DNA of 64,000 nucleotides from Micromonospora sp. NBC_01813 (GCF_035917335.1 NZ_CP109067.1:6385001-6449000); one strand, 5' to 3'; positions 1 to 9,574 are shown, numbered from the stretch's first letter. The notes: generated from the letters alone by a model not told the origin. Made by a program: numbers and translations.

Positions 1-39
1 AGCAACACCGACGCTCTGGTGATGATGCGAGATGGCTGA
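1..39 (+). CDS. rimI: RimI C-terminal end (partial)
   Basis: Reading from base 1 gives the last 12 residues [12 protein letters not shown] and a TGA at 37-39. This looks like the C-terminus of the ribosomal-protein alanine N-acetyltransferase RimI, whose gene normally lies directly upstream of tsaD in actinobacteria. The stop overlaps the tsaD start by 8 bases, as expected for translational coupling in a tsaB-rimI-tsaD operon. Only the tail is visible, so the call rests on this short peptide and on gene order. Confidence 0.6.
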   Translation, partial: SNTDALVMMRDG

Positions 40-1078
40 CGAACCCCTGGTTCTCGGGATCGAGACCTCCTGCGACGAGACCGGAGTCGGCATCGTGCGG
101 GGGCACACCCTGCTCGCCGACGCGCTCGCGTCCAGCGTCGCCGAACATGCCCGGTTCGGCGGCGTGGTGCCGGAGGTGGCCAGCCGGGCCCACCTGGAGG
201 CGATCGTGCCCACCATGCGGCGGGCACTGGACACCGCCGGGGTCACCCTCGCCGACATCGACGCGATCGCGGTCACCGCCGGGCCGGGCCTGGCCGGGGC
301 GCTGCTGGTCGGCGTCGCGGCGGCCAAGGGCTACGCGATCGCCACCGACAAACCGGTGTACGGGGTCAACCATCTCGCCGCACACGTGGCGGTGGACACC
401 CTGGAACACGGGCCGTTGCCGGAGCCGGCGATCGCGCTGCTGGTCTCCGGCGGACACTCGTCGCTGCTGCTGGTCGACGACCTGACCACCGGGGTCACCC
501 CGCTGGGTGCCACCATCGACGACGCCGCCGGGGAAGCGTTCGACAAGGTGGCCCGGCTGCTGGGGCTGCCGTTCCCGGGCGGGCCGCCGATCGACCGGTC
601 GGCCCGCGACGGCGACCCGGCCGCCATCGCCTTTCCACGCGGGTTGACCGCCCCGAAGGACCTTGCCGGGCACCGGTTCGACTTCTCCTTCTCCGGGCTC
701 AAGACGGCGGTGGCCCGGTGGGTCGAGGCCCGCGAGCGGGCCGGTGAACCGGTCCCGGTTGCCGACGTGGCCGCCTCCTTCCAGGAGGCCGTCTGCGACG
801 TGCTGACCGCCAAGGCGATCGACGCCTGCCGGGACCGGGGCATCGACACGTTGGTGATCGGCGGCGGGGTGGCGGCCAACTCGCGGCTGCGGGCCATGGC
901 GGAGCAGCGGTGCGAGCGGTACGGGATCCGGGTCCGGGTGCCGCGTCCGAAACTCTGCACCGACAACGGGGCGATGGTCGCCGCGCTCGGCTCGCATCTG
1001 GTGGCCGCCGGTGTGCCGGCCAGCCGGCTCGACCTGCCGGCCGACTCCGCGCTGCCGCTGACCACGGTGAGCGTGTAA
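32..1078 (+). CDS. tsaD: tRNA N6-adenosine threonylcarbamoyltransferase TsaD
   Basis: 348 aa, the usual length for TsaD (formerly Gcp/YgjD). In the cytoplasm it transfers the threonylcarbamoyl group from threonylcarbamoyl-AMP to A37 of ANN-decoding tRNAs, working with TsaB and TsaE. Visible signatures are the N-terminal ASKHA phosphate motif [12 protein letters not shown] (residues 9-20), the metal-binding histidines H114 and H118 in NHLAAH, the SGGHSS loop near 139-144, and [12 protein letters not shown] near the C-terminus carrying the metal-binding aspartate. The ATG lies inside the 3' end of rimI, and the stop shares a base with the next start (TAATG), so this is the middle of a tight operon. 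Confidence 0.97.
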   Translation: MADEPLVLGIETSCDETGVGIVRGHTLLADALASSVAEHARFGGVVPEVASRAHLEAIVPTMRRALDTAGVTLADIDAIAVTAGPGLAGALLVGVAAAKGYAIATDKPVYGVNHLAAHVAVDTLEHGPLPEPAIALLVSGGHSSLLLVDDLTTGVTPLGATIDDAAGEAFDKVARLLGLPFPGGPPIDRSARDGDPAAIAFPRGLTAPKDLAGHRFDFSFSGLKTAVARWVEARERAGEPVPVADVAASFQEAVCDVLTAKAIDACRDRGIDTLVIGGGVAANSRLRAMAEQRCERYGIRVRVPRPKLCTDNGAMVAALGSHLVAAGVPASRLDLPADSALPLTTVSV

Positions 1079-1344
1079 TGTCCGGCGACGTGATCGTGCG
1101 GATGTGGGAGGTCAAGGCCGAGCCGTACCGTCTGCCGGAGTTGGTCACCTGGGTCTGCGACACCGCGTTGCCGGAGATCGAGCACAGCCCGCTGCACCTG
1201 GCGAGTGAGGTCTTCTCGTCGGCCGACGACCGGATGGTGGTCGTCTCCAAGTGGCGTAGCTCGCCGGTGTCGCTGCCCGATCCGCCGTTGCGGCTGGTCA
1301 CCCGGCCGCCGCACAGTTGGGACTTCACCCAGGTCGACCGCTGA
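1078..1344 (+). CDS. Conserved hypothetical protein, 88 aa, coupled to tsaD
   Basis: The ATG at 1078 overlaps the tsaD stop by one base, so translation is very likely coupled. The 88-aa product ([18 protein letters not shown]...) has no signal peptide or membrane segment. Its content of short strands with one helix is compatible with a small alpha/beta ferredoxin-like fold such as the antibiotic-biosynthesis-monooxygenase family, but I see no diagnostic motif and that is a guess. A 46-bp gap separates it from the ABC exporter. I do not recognise a function. Confidence 0.75.
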   Translation: MSGDVIVRMWEVKAEPYRLPELVTWVCDTALPEIEHSPLHLASEVFSSADDRMVVVSKWRSSPVSLPDPPLRLVTRPPHSWDFTQVDR

Positions 1345-1390
1345 CGTAAATCGGTGGCTCGACCTCGGCCGCTGCCCGTAGGGTCGCAGA

Positions 1391-3139
1391 GTGATGCGGT
1401 CGTTACCCGTCGCCGATCCGGGCGTTGCCGACCACCGGTCGGCGGCACGTCTGCTGCGCTGGCTCGCCGGTCGGGTCCGGCCGTCCCTGGCTGCCAGCGC
1501 GGCGCTCTGCATGGTCTGGACGGTGAGCCAGGCGTTGATGCCGGCGGTGGTCGGCCGGGCGGTCGACGCGGGCCTGACCGCCCGCGACACCGATGCGTTG
1601 CTGGCCTGGGGCGCGGCGCTGCTCGGCCTGGGCCTGATCCAGGCCGCCGCCGGGGTCGCCGCGCACCGGTTCGCGGTCTTCACCTGGCTGGCCACCGCGT
1701 ACCGGACCGTCCAGCTGACCGTGCGCCACGCCAGCCGGCTCGGCGCGACGCTGCCGAGACGGCTCGCCGCCGGTGAGGTGGTGAGCATCGGCACCTCCGA
1801 CATCAGCCAGCTCGGCAGCGCGATGGAGATCGTGGCGCGGGCGGCCGGGTCGGTCGCCGCGATCGTCGTCATCACCGCGATCCTGCTCGTCACCTCCGTC
1901 CCGCTCGGACTGGTGATCGTGGTCGGCGTGCCGGTGCTGATGGCGGTCATCGGCGTCGGGATCCGACCGTTGCACCGCCACCAGCAGATCTACCGTGACC
2001 AGCAGGCCACCCTGGCAACCCTGGCCAGCGACATCGTCACCGGGCTGCGGATCGTCCGCGGCGTCGGCGGCGAGCCGGTGTTCGCCGACCGCTACCGCGC
2101 CCAGTCGCAGGAGCTGCGGCGGCGTGGCATGCGGCTCGCCAGCGTGGAATCCCTGCTGGAGGCCGCCCAGGTGCTGCTCCCCGGTCTGTTCCTGGTGCTG
2201 GTGACCTGGATCGGTGCCAGGCTGGCCGTCACCGGGGAGCTCACCGTCGGCCAGCTCGTCGCCTGCTACGGCTACACCGCCTTCCTGGTCGGTCCGATGC
2301 GGACGTTGACCGAGTTCGTCCACACCACGACCCGGGGCCATGTCGCCGCCCGCCGGGTCGTCGGCCTGCTCGCCATCGAACCGGAGTTGACCGATCCGCC
2401 GCAGCCCCGGCAGGTGCCGCCGGCCGGTGGGGACCTCGTCGACGTACCGTCCGGGCTGCGGGCGACGGCGGGCCGGTTGACCGCTGTCGCGGCCACCACA
2501 CCCGAGGACGTGGTCGCGCTCGCCGACCGGCTGGGCCGCTACCGGGACGCCGAGGTGACGCTGGCCGGCGTACCGCTGCGGGAGCTGGCGCTGGCCACGG
2601 TCCGGCAGCGGATCCTGGTGGCCGACAACGACGCACGGCTGTTCGCCGGCCGGCTGCGCGACGAGCTCGACGGCGACGCGCAGGTGCCCGACGACGCCCT
2701 GCGGTCCGTACTCACCGTGGCCAGCGCCTCCGACATCGTCGACGCCCTGCCGGCCGGGCTCGACGCCGTCGTGGCCGAACGCGGCCGGGAGTTCTCCGGC
2801 GGCCAGCAGCAGCGGCTGCGGCTGGCCCGGGCGTTGTTGGCCGACCCGCCGATCCTGATCCTGGTCGAGCCGACCAGCGCGGTCGACGCGCACACCGAGG
2901 TGCGGATCGCGGCCCGGCTGCGGGCGGCCCGGTCCGGGCGGACCACGGTGGTCTGCACCACCAGCCCCCTGCTGCTCGAACACGCCGACCGGGTGGTGCT
3001 GCTGCACGACGGCAAGGTGCTGGCCGAGGGCGGCCACGCCGAACTGCTCCGCACCGAGCCCCGCTATGTCGCCCTGGTCACCCGCACCGAGGCCGTGGCC
3101 GAGGCGTCCGCCGGGCCGCCGGTCGAGGTGGCGTCGTGA
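1391..3139 (+). CDS. ABC exporter half-transporter, degenerate NBD
   Basis: 582 aa: an N-terminal six-helix ABC exporter membrane domain (about residues 25-310) followed by a nucleotide-binding domain. The NBD has lost most catalytic motifs. At the Walker A position there is AATTPEDV with no GKS/T. The Q-loop position reads VADND. Walker B reads ILILVEPTSAVD, with Val for the Asp. The switch His is replaced in VVCTTSPLL. The signature FSGGQQQRLRLARAL is perfect. It can therefore act only as the signature donor to the partner encoded immediately downstream, whose GTG start overlaps this stop (GTGA). The start could be GTG 1391 or ATG 1394. Substrate unknown; drug or lipid export is typical of the family. 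Confidence 0.93.
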   Translation: MMRSLPVADPGVADHRSAARLLRWLAGRVRPSLAASAALCMVWTVSQALMPAVVGRAVDAGLTARDTDALLAWGAALLGLGLIQAAAGVAAHRFAVFTWLATAYRTVQLTVRHASRLGATLPRRLAAGEVVSIGTSDISQLGSAMEIVARAAGSVAAIVVITAILLVTSVPLGLVIVVGVPVLMAVIGVGIRPLHRHQQIYRDQQATLATLASDIVTGLRIVRGVGGEPVFADRYRAQSQELRRRGMRLASVESLLEAAQVLLPGLFLVLVTWIGARLAVTGELTVGQLVACYGYTAFLVGPMRTLTEFVHTTTRGHVAARRVVGLLAIEPELTDPPQPRQVPPAGGDLVDVPSGLRATAGRLTAVAATTPEDVVALADRLGRYRDAEVTLAGVPLRELALATVRQRILVADNDARLFAGRLRDELDGDAQVPDDALRSVLTVASASDIVDALPAGLDAVVAERGREFSGGQQQRLRLARALLADPPILILVEPTSAVDAHTEVRIAARLRAARSGRTTVVCTTSPLLLEHADRVVLLHDGKVLAEGGHAELLRTEPRYVALVTRTEAVAEASAGPPVEVAS

Positions 3140-4935
3140 CCGCGCTGCCGGTCGCCGGCCGGGCCGAGGTCCGCCGGTACGCCCGCCTCCTGGTCCGGCG
3201 GCATCCCCGGCTGCTGGCCGGTGCCCTCGTCCTGCACACTGGCGCCGCCGTCGCCGGGCTCGCCGCACCACGCCTGCTCGGTGGCCTGATCGAAGCCCTG
3301 ACCACCGGTGCGGTGGCCGCCACCGTCGACCGGACCGCGCTGGCGATCGCCGGCTTCCTGATCCTGCAGGCGGTGCTGGCCCGCTACGCGCACGTCGCGT
3401 CGGCGCGGCTCGGCGAGCAGGTGCTGGCCGGCCTGCGGGAGGAGTTCGTCGACCGGGTGCTGGCCGTCCCACTGTCCACGATCGAGCGCAGTGGCACCGG
3501 TGACCTGCTCACCCGGACCTCCCGTGACGTGGCGGTGCTGTCCAAGTCGGTCCGGTTCGCGGTGCCGGAGACGTTGATCGCGCTCAGCACCGCGATCTTC
3601 ATCTTCGGGGCGTTGCTGCTGGTCGGGCCGCTGCTCGCGCTGCCCTGCCTGATCGTGGTGCCGCTGCTGTGGGCCGGCACCCGGTGGTATCTGCGCCGGG
3701 CGCCCGACGGCTACCTGGCCGAGAGCGCCGCGTACTCGCAGATCACCGACGGACTCAGCGAGACCGTCGAGGGTGCCCGGACGGTGGAGGCGCTGCGCCG
3801 CCAGCGGCAGCGGCGGCGACGGACCGACACCGACATCGGTCGGCAGTACGCGGCCGAGCGCTACACGCTGTGGCTGCGCACCGTCTGGTTCCCGATCATC
3901 GAGATCGGCTACGTGGTGCCGGTGGTGGCGACCCTGGTCCTCGGTGGCTGGTTCTACCTGCAGGGCTGGGTCGGCCTCGGCCAGGTGACCGCTGCCGTCC
4001 TCTACGTGCAGATGCTGGCCGACCCACTGGACCGGCTGCTGAACTGGCTGGACGAGCTGCAGCTCGGTGCCGCCTCACTGGCCCGGATCCTCGGCGTCGC
4101 CGACGCCGGTCAGCCCGTCACCGGAGCAGGCCCGGCCGCCGCGACCCCGGCACCCCGCCGGTCGGCGCGGGATCCGCAGCCGACCGCCGAGCCGGTGGCC
4201 GCCCGCGACGTCCGGTTCAGCTACGTCGACGGGCACGAGGTGCTGCGCGGCGTCACGTTGGTGCCGCGCCCGGGGGAACGGATCGCCATCGTCGGGCCGT
4301 CCGGAGCCGGCAAGTCGACCCTGGGCCGGCTACTCGCCGGTGTGCTGCAGCCCGGCACCGGTACGGTGACCGCCGGCGGCGTACCCCTGGCCGACCTGCG
4401 TCCGGACGAGCTGCGTGCCAGGGTCGCCCTGGTCACCCAGGAACATCACGTCTTCATCGGTACGGTCCGCGACAACATCGCCATGGTCCGACCGGGCGCG
4501 ACCGACGCCGAGGTACGCGAGGCGCTGGCCGCCGTCGACGCCCTGGACTGGGTGGCCGAGTTGCCGGCCGGTTCGGCCACAGTGGTCGGTGCCGGCGGGC
4601 ATCCGCTCGGACCGGACCAGGCGCAGCAGCTGGCCCTGGCCCGGCTGGTGCTCGCCGATCCGCAGACCCTGGTGCTGGACGAGGCGACGTCGCTGATCGA
4701 CCCGCGGGCCGCCCGGCGGATGGAACGATCCCTCGCGGCGGTGCTGCACGGCCGTACGGTGATCGCGATCGCGCACCGGCTCTTCTCCGCCCACGACGCC
4801 GACCGGATCGCGGTCGTCGACGACGGCCTGATCATCGAGTTCGGTACGCACGACGAACTGGTCGCCGCCGACGGCTCGTACGCCGCCCTGTGGCGGGCCT
4901 GGCAGGGGCACGCCGAGCCGGCCCGGACCACCTAG
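3136..4935 (+). CDS. ABC exporter half-transporter, catalytic NBD
   Basis: 599 aa, partner of the preceding half-transporter, with which it overlaps by 4 bp. A six-helix exporter domain is followed by an NBD with intact Walker A (GPSGAGKST), Q-loop (LVTQEHH), Walker B (LVLDEATSLID) and switch His (IAIAHRL). Its signature motif is degraded to LGPDQAQQL. The two proteins therefore form one complete ATP site (this Walker A/B plus the partner's FSGGQ) and one fully degenerate site. The stop TAG lies in the palindrome CTAG shared with the stop of the convergent ROK gene, so no terminator can lie between the two genes. Confidence 0.95.
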   Translation: MTALPVAGRAEVRRYARLLVRRHPRLLAGALVLHTGAAVAGLAAPRLLGGLIEALTTGAVAATVDRTALAIAGFLILQAVLARYAHVASARLGEQVLAGLREEFVDRVLAVPLSTIERSGTGDLLTRTSRDVAVLSKSVRFAVPETLIALSTAIFIFGALLLVGPLLALPCLIVVPLLWAGTRWYLRRAPDGYLAESAAYSQITDGLSETVEGARTVEALRRQRQRRRRTDTDIGRQYAAERYTLWLRTVWFPIIEIGYVVPVVATLVLGGWFYLQGWVGLGQVTAAVLYVQMLADPLDRLLNWLDELQLGAASLARILGVADAGQPVTGAGPAAATPAPRRSARDPQPTAEPVAARDVRFSYVDGHEVLRGVTLVPRPGERIAIVGPSGAGKSTLGRLLAGVLQPGTGTVTAGGVPLADLRPDELRARVALVTQEHHVFIGTVRDNIAMVRPGATDAEVREALAAVDALDWVAELPAGSATVVGAGGHPLGPDQAQQLALARLVLADPQTLVLDEATSLIDPRAARRMERSLAAVLHGRTVIAIAHRLFSAHDADRIAVVDDGLIIEFGTHDELVAADGSYAALWRAWQGHAEPARTT

Positions 4936-6119
4936 GCGATAGTGGCGTCGAGCGGATCGGCGAGCAGCTGCTCGAAGGCGAGTTCGGCGGCCCCGATCAG
5001 CGGGGCGTCGTCACCGAGCTTCGGGGTGCGCAGCCGGACGTGCTCCCGGCAGGCCGGCAACGCGATCGAGTTGAGCCGGCTGCGTACGTGCGCCGCCGCC
5101 GCCAGGTAGACGTCGCGCAGCGTACCGCCGAAGACCACCGTCTCCGGGTTGAAGATGTTCACCAGGTTCGCCACCCCGAAGCCGAGCCAGTCGCCGACCT
5201 GGCGGATCGCCGCCTGGGCCAGCCCGTCGCCCCGGTCGGCGGCGTCGACGACGGCGAGGACCGCTTCCCGGCCGACCGCACCGCTGCGCCCGGCCGCCTG
5301 GATCAGGGCATGTTCGCCGATCTCGGTCTCCCAGCAGCCCCGGGATCCGCACAGGCAGGGCCGGCCGCCGGGGTGCACCACCATGTGGCCGACCTCGCCG
5401 CCGTACCCGCCGTGTCCGGTGACCCGCCGGCCGCCGACGATGATCCCGGCGCCGACGCCGACGTCGCCGTACAGGTAGATGACGTGGTCGCAGCCGACTG
5501 CCGCGCCCCGGGTGTGTTCGGCCAGCGCGCACACGTCGGAGACGTTGCCGACCAGGACGCCCCGGTCGTCACCGAGCGCCTCGGCCAGCGCGGCGCCGAG
5601 CGGCTCGTCCACCCAGCCCATGGTCGGTCCGAGCCGGACCATGCCGTCGTCGCGGCGGACCATGCCACTGACCGCGACGCCACTGCCGACGCAGACCGAG
5701 CCGGGGGGCGCCGAGTGGTGCAGTTCCTTGACGAAGCCGGCGAGCGGGCCGACCGCCTCGGCGGCCAGGGTGCCCCGGGGCCGGTCGGCGGTCCGTACGT
5801 CGAGGACCCGACCGCCGAGCCCGACCCGGGCGGCCCGCAGCCGGTCGACCTCGATGCTCAGCGCGTACGCGTACACCCGCTGGGATTCGGGCCGGACGAC
5901 CAACGACGGTCGCCCGGCCCGGCCGGTTTCCCGGGCGCCGCCCTCGCTGACCAGGCCGGCTGCGGCCAGGTCGGCGGTGAGCGCCCCGATGGTGCTGCGG
6001 TTGAGCCCGAGGGTGTTGGTCAGCTCGGCGCGGGTGGTGGCCCCGTTGACGTGCACGTGACGCAGCAGCGCACCGAGGTTCTGTCGACGGATCTCCTCCT
6101 GGCTGGGCCCTGCCCGCAT
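4932..6119 (-). CDS. ROK-family transcriptional repressor (XylR-like)
   Basis: 395 aa. The N-terminal winged HTH (about residues 8-65, EIRRQNLGALLRHVHVNGATTRAEL) is followed by a ROK sugar-kinase-like domain. The ROK zinc motif CLCGSRGCWE is present, as is the GVGAGIIVGG phosphate/sugar loop. Members with an HTH bind operators and release them on sugar binding; this one most likely senses xylose or a related sugar because it ends the xylFGH-type gene set. It starts only 19 bp after the permease stop, so it is probably co-transcribed and controls its own operon. Confidence 0.92.
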   Translation of the reverse strand: MRAGPSQEEIRRQNLGALLRHVHVNGATTRAELTNTLGLNRSTIGALTADLAAAGLVSEGGARETGRAGRPSLVVRPESQRVYAYALSIEVDRLRAARVGLGGRVLDVRTADRPRGTLAAEAVGPLAGFVKELHHSAPPGSVCVGSGVAVSGMVRRDDGMVRLGPTMGWVDEPLGAALAEALGDDRGVLVGNVSDVCALAEHTRGAAVGCDHVIYLYGDVGVGAGIIVGGRRVTGHGGYGGEVGHMVVHPGGRPCLCGSRGCWETEIGEHALIQAAGRSGAVGREAVLAVVDAADRGDGLAQAAIRQVGDWLGFGVANLVNIFNPETVVFGGTLRDVYLAAAAHVRSRLNSIALPACREHVRLRTPKLGDDAPLIGAAELAFEQLLADPLDATIA

Positions 6120-6138
6120 CGCTCCGTCGTCTCCGCAG

Positions 6139-7398
6139 TCATCGTGACCCGGTGGCGGCTGCCCGCCGGCGGGACAGCGCGTCGACGCTGGCGGCCAGCA
6201 GCAGGACCAGCCCGGTGAAGACGAACTTCACGCCGGATTCGACGTTCAGCAGTCCCATGCCGTTCTCGATCACCGCGACCACGGCCCCACCGAGGACCGC
6301 GTCGAGGACCCGGCCCTTGCCGCCGAAGAGGCTGGTGCCGCCGATCACCGCGGCACCGACGGCGAACAGCAGCACGTTGCTGCCGCCGGTGTTGGCGTCC
6401 ACCGAGTTGGCCCGGCTGGCGGCCACGATGCCGCCGACGGCGGCCATCGACGAGCAGATGATGAACGCGGAGATGCGGATTCGGTCGACGTTGATGCCGG
6501 CCCGGCGGGCGGCTTCGCGGTTGCCGCCGACGGCGTAGATGTGCCGGCCGTACGCGGTGCGCTTGAGGACGAAGGTCCAGAAGATCAGCAGTACCACGAT
6601 GATCGGCACCACGATCGGCACCCCGCGCAGCGAGGCGAACAGCGGGTTGACCGCCCGCTCCTGGTTGAGGATGTAGACCGCGGCCCCGGCGATGGCGATC
6701 AGCACGGCGATCCGGGTGAGGACGACCACCATCGGGTCGGTGACCAGGCCCTTGGCGGAGCGCTTGCGGTAGCGCAGCAGTTGGATGAGCGCGAAGCCGG
6801 CCACGCCGACGCCGAAGATGGCCCAGCCGATCACCGGCGGGACGTTGCGGTTGACGATCGCGATCAGCACGCTGTCGCGGATCGACACGTTGCGGCCGCC
6901 CTCGATGAGCAGCAGGACCGTGCCCTGGAAGGCCAGGAACGCGGCCAGGGTGACCACGAACGACGGGATGCCGACCTTGGCGACCAGGAAGCCGAGTACG
7001 GTGCCGATCACCGTGCCGGTGGCGATCGACGCCAGGATCGCCACGTACCAGGGCAGTCCCATGTTGGTGGAGACGACCGCCAGGATCGCGGCGCAGACGC
7101 CGCTGGCGAAGCCGGCGGACAGGTCGATCTCGCCGAGCAGCAGGACGAAGATCAGGCCCATCGCGATCAGGGTGACCGCCGAGCCCTGGATGAACAGGTT
7201 GGCGAAGTTGCCGGCGGTGAAGAAGTTGGGCCGCACGACCGAGAAGACCGTGCAGAGCACGATGAGACCGAGGATGGCCGGCAGCGCACCGAGGTCACCG
7301 CCGCGGAGCTTGGAGAAGTAGCCGCCGATGTGTTCGCCGAGGCTCGGCGAGGCGGCCGGGGCGGCGGGCCGCCGGACTGTCGGGGTGGCGGTGCTCAT
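6139..7398 (-). CDS. xylH: Sugar ABC transporter permease, XylH type
   Basis: 419 aa, with many hydrophobic segments typical of the AraH/RbsC/XylH permease family, in which two copies form the membrane channel. The stretch GEIDLSAGFASGVCAAI after the second or third helix and AVGGNREAARRAGINVDRIR (the EAA-like coupling loop to the ATPase) are diagnostic. A cytoplasmic N-terminus of about 45 residues precedes the first helix. Its ATG overlaps the upstream ATPase stop by 4 bp. Substrate assignment to xylose or a related pentose comes from the binding protein and is an inference. Confidence 0.92.
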   Translation of the reverse strand: MSTATPTVRRPAAPAASPSLGEHIGGYFSKLRGGDLGALPAILGLIVLCTVFSVVRPNFFTAGNFANLFIQGSAVTLIAMGLIFVLLLGEIDLSAGFASGVCAAILAVVSTNMGLPWYVAILASIATGTVIGTVLGFLVAKVGIPSFVVTLAAFLAFQGTVLLLIEGGRNVSIRDSVLIAIVNRNVPPVIGWAIFGVGVAGFALIQLLRYRKRSAKGLVTDPMVVVLTRIAVLIAIAGAAVYILNQERAVNPLFASLRGVPIVVPIIVVLLIFWTFVLKRTAYGRHIYAVGGNREAARRAGINVDRIRISAFIICSSMAAVGGIVAASRANSVDANTGGSNVLLFAVGAAVIGGTSLFGGKGRVLDAVLGGAVVAVIENGMGLLNVESGVKFVFTGLVLLLAASVDALSRRRAAATGSR

Positions 7399-8198
7399 CG
7401 GTCGGCTCCCGGTCCGGTGGTGGTGTACTCGGCGCCGTTGTCGGCGGGCAGACCGAGGTCACCGCTGCGGCCGGCGGTGATCAGCTCCACGATCTGTGGG
7501 TGGGTGATCTCCGTGCTGCGCACCTGGGCGACCATCTGGCCGAGGTACAGCGCGGCGATCCGGTCGGAGACGGCGAAGACGTCGTTCATGTTGTGCGAGA
7601 TCAGCACGACCGCGAGTCCGTTGTCGGCGAGCCGCCGGACGAGTTCGAGGACCTGGGCGGTCTGGGCGACGCCGAGCGCGGCGGTGGGCTCGTCGAGGAT
7701 GACGACCTTGCTGTTCCAGAGCACCGCCTTGGCGATGGCGACGGTCTGGCGTTGGCCGCCGGAGAGGCTGGCGACGAGTTGGCGCAGCGACTTGACGGTC
7801 CGTACCGACAGCCCGGCGAGGGTGTCGGCGGCCATCTGTTCCATCGTGGTCTCGTTCAGCACGAGACCGGAGCGCACCTCGCGGCCGAGGAACATGTTCT
7901 GCACGATGTCGAGGTTGTCGCAGAGCGCGAGGTCCTGATAGACGACTTCGATGCCGTACGCCGAGGCGTCGCGCGGGCTGTGGATGTGCACCGGCCGCCC
8001 GTCGAACACGACGTCGCCGCTGTCGATCGGGTGGATGCCGCTGATGCACTTGACCAGGGTGGACTTGCCGGCGCCGTTGTCGCCGACGAGTGCGGTCACC
8101 TCACCGGGGTAGACGGCGAAGTCGACGTTGCGCAGCACCTGGACGGGACCGAAGTTCTTGTTGATCCCGCGCAGTTGCAACAGGGGGGTCGCGGACAC
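7395..8198 (-). CDS. xylG: Sugar ABC transporter ATP-binding protein, XylG/FrcA type
   Basis: 267 aa when started at GTG 8198, which is preceded by GAAGGAGA at good spacing; the longer reading frame from 8261 lacks such a site. It has a single ABC domain: Walker A GDNGAGKST, signature LSGGQRQTVAIA, Walker B VVILDEPTAALG, and the switch region LISHNMNDVF. Classical XylG/MglA proteins have two tandem ABC domains; this is the single-domain type, which dimerises. It energises the XylH-like permease encoded 4 bp downstream. Confidence 0.93.
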   Translation of the reverse strand: MSATPLLQLRGINKNFGPVQVLRNVDFAVYPGEVTALVGDNGAGKSTLVKCISGIHPIDSGDVVFDGRPVHIHSPRDASAYGIEVVYQDLALCDNLDIVQNMFLGREVRSGLVLNETTMEQMAADTLAGLSVRTVKSLRQLVASLSGGQRQTVAIAKAVLWNSKVVILDEPTAALGVAQTAQVLELVRRLADNGLAVVLISHNMNDVFAVSDRIAALYLGQMVAQVRSTEITHPQIVELITAGRSGDLGLPADNGAEYTTTGPGADR

Positions 8199-8324
8199 GG
8201 ATGGGTCTCCTTCGTGAGGGTGTCCGTCCAACGGCGCTGGTGCCGCCGCCGCGGGTGTCACCCGGCGATGGTGCTGCCGGGTGACACCCGCGGCTGGGCT
8301 ACCGGCCGGGGCCGGTACGCCGGG

Positions 8325-9416
8325 TCAGCTGATGCCGGCCTCGGCGCAGAGCGCGGCGAAGTCACCGGTGCAGAGTTCCTCGGCGGTGACGTAGCCGTCG
8401 TTCACCACGTCGGCGACGTTGTCCTTGTAGATGGCCTGCGGGGTGAGCAGCACCGACGGCACCTCCCGGTTGGTCTCCGGGTCGGTGACGGTCTGCGCGA
8501 CCTCCTTGCGCTCGCCGTTGGCCAGCCCGATGGCCAGCTCGGCGGCGGCCTCGGCCTCAGCCTTGATCGCCTTGTAGACGGTCATGCACTGGTCGCCGGC
8601 GAGGATGTTCTGCAGGCCCTGCGGGGTGGCGTCCTGGCCGGTGACCGGCACGGTGCCGTTGAGCTGGTTGCGCTTGAGGACGGAGATCGCCGCGTTGCCG
8701 AGGCCGTCGTTGGCGGCCAGCACGCCGTCGATCTTGCCGCCGGTCTCGGTCAGCATCTGCTCGAAGATGGTCGCGGCCTGGGTGTTGTCCCAGTCCGGCA
8801 CCCACTGGTCCGGGCCCTTGGTGTACTCGCCGGCGCTGTACTTGGTCTCCAGCACGCCGTCGTAGCCGGCCTTGAACAGGGTGGCGTTGTTGTCGGTCTG
8901 CGAGCCGTTGAGGGTGGCGATCGTCGGGTTTTCCACCCCGGCGTCGGTGAGGCACTTGACCAGGCCCTCGCCCTGCAGGGTGCCGACGGCCTCGTTGTCG
9001 AAGCTGACGTAGTACTCGGCCGAGCCGCCCAGGGTGAGCCGGTCGTAGTCGATGGTGGCGACGCCCTGCTGCTGGGCCTTGTCGAGCACGGCCTTGCCGG
9101 TGCCGGAGTCGAGGTTGACGATCATGAGGACGGTGGCACCGTCGGTGATCATCTGGTCGGCGATGGTCTGGAACGCCGCCTTGTCGCCCTGCGCGTTCTG
9201 GATGGTGTAGTCGACGCCGGCGGACTCGAACGCCTCCTGCAGGAAGCGCCGGTCGGCGGTCTCCCACCGGTCCGAGGAGGCGCTGTCCGGCAGGATCACG
9301 CCGATCTTCGGGGTCGGGGTGTCGCCGGTGCCGGTGCCGGTGTCGCTGCCGCAGGCGGTCAGCCCGCCGGCGAGCAGTACGCCGACGGCTGCGGTGCTGA
9401 GGATCCCTTTGCGCAT
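8325..9416 (-). CDS. xylF: Sugar-binding lipoprotein, XylF/ChvE type
   Basis: 363 aa. The signal peptide MRKGILSTAAVGVLLAGG ends in the lipobox LTAC, so the protein is anchored outside the membrane. The mature part is a periplasmic-binding-protein type I fold; the order GVILPDSASSDRW, DYDRLTLGG, YYVSFDN and TVPVTGQDA matches xylose/multi-sugar binding proteins. ATG 9416 was chosen over the longer frame from 9593 because it starts a perfect lipoprotein signal and has AAAGGA upstream. It is the first gene of the operon xylF-xylG-xylH-ROK, and the 126-bp gap to xylG allows higher expression of the binding protein. Confidence 0.93.
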   Translation of the reverse strand: MRKGILSTAAVGVLLAGGLTACGSDTGTGTGDTPTPKIGVILPDSASSDRWETADRRFLQEAFESAGVDYTIQNAQGDKAAFQTIADQMITDGATVLMIVNLDSGTGKAVLDKAQQQGVATIDYDRLTLGGSAEYYVSFDNEAVGTLQGEGLVKCLTDAGVENPTIATLNGSQTDNNATLFKAGYDGVLETKYSAGEYTKGPDQWVPDWDNTQAATIFEQMLTETGGKIDGVLAANDGLGNAAISVLKRNQLNGTVPVTGQDATPQGLQNILAGDQCMTVYKAIKAEAEAAAELAIGLANGERKEVAQTVTDPETNREVPSVLLTPQAIYKDNVADVVNDGYVTAEELCTGDFAALCAEAGIS

Positions 9417-9574
9417 CGCGTGGGTCCTTTCGAGGGGTGATGTTCGCGTACAAGAAGGTTTTGGTGCTTTGGGGTGCTGTGCGGAGTCAGGTGCGGTTCG
9501 CGCGGCACTGCTGGGCTCCGGAGACCCGGGGTGCCGGCGACGGTGACAGCCGGGTTGGGCGACCAGCTGCCGTA

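Noticed and set aside
3669-6218. An 849-codon open frame on the plus strand over the second ABC gene and the ROK gene
   Set aside because: It is a shadow of both real genes with Arg/Pro/Gly-rich nonsense composition.
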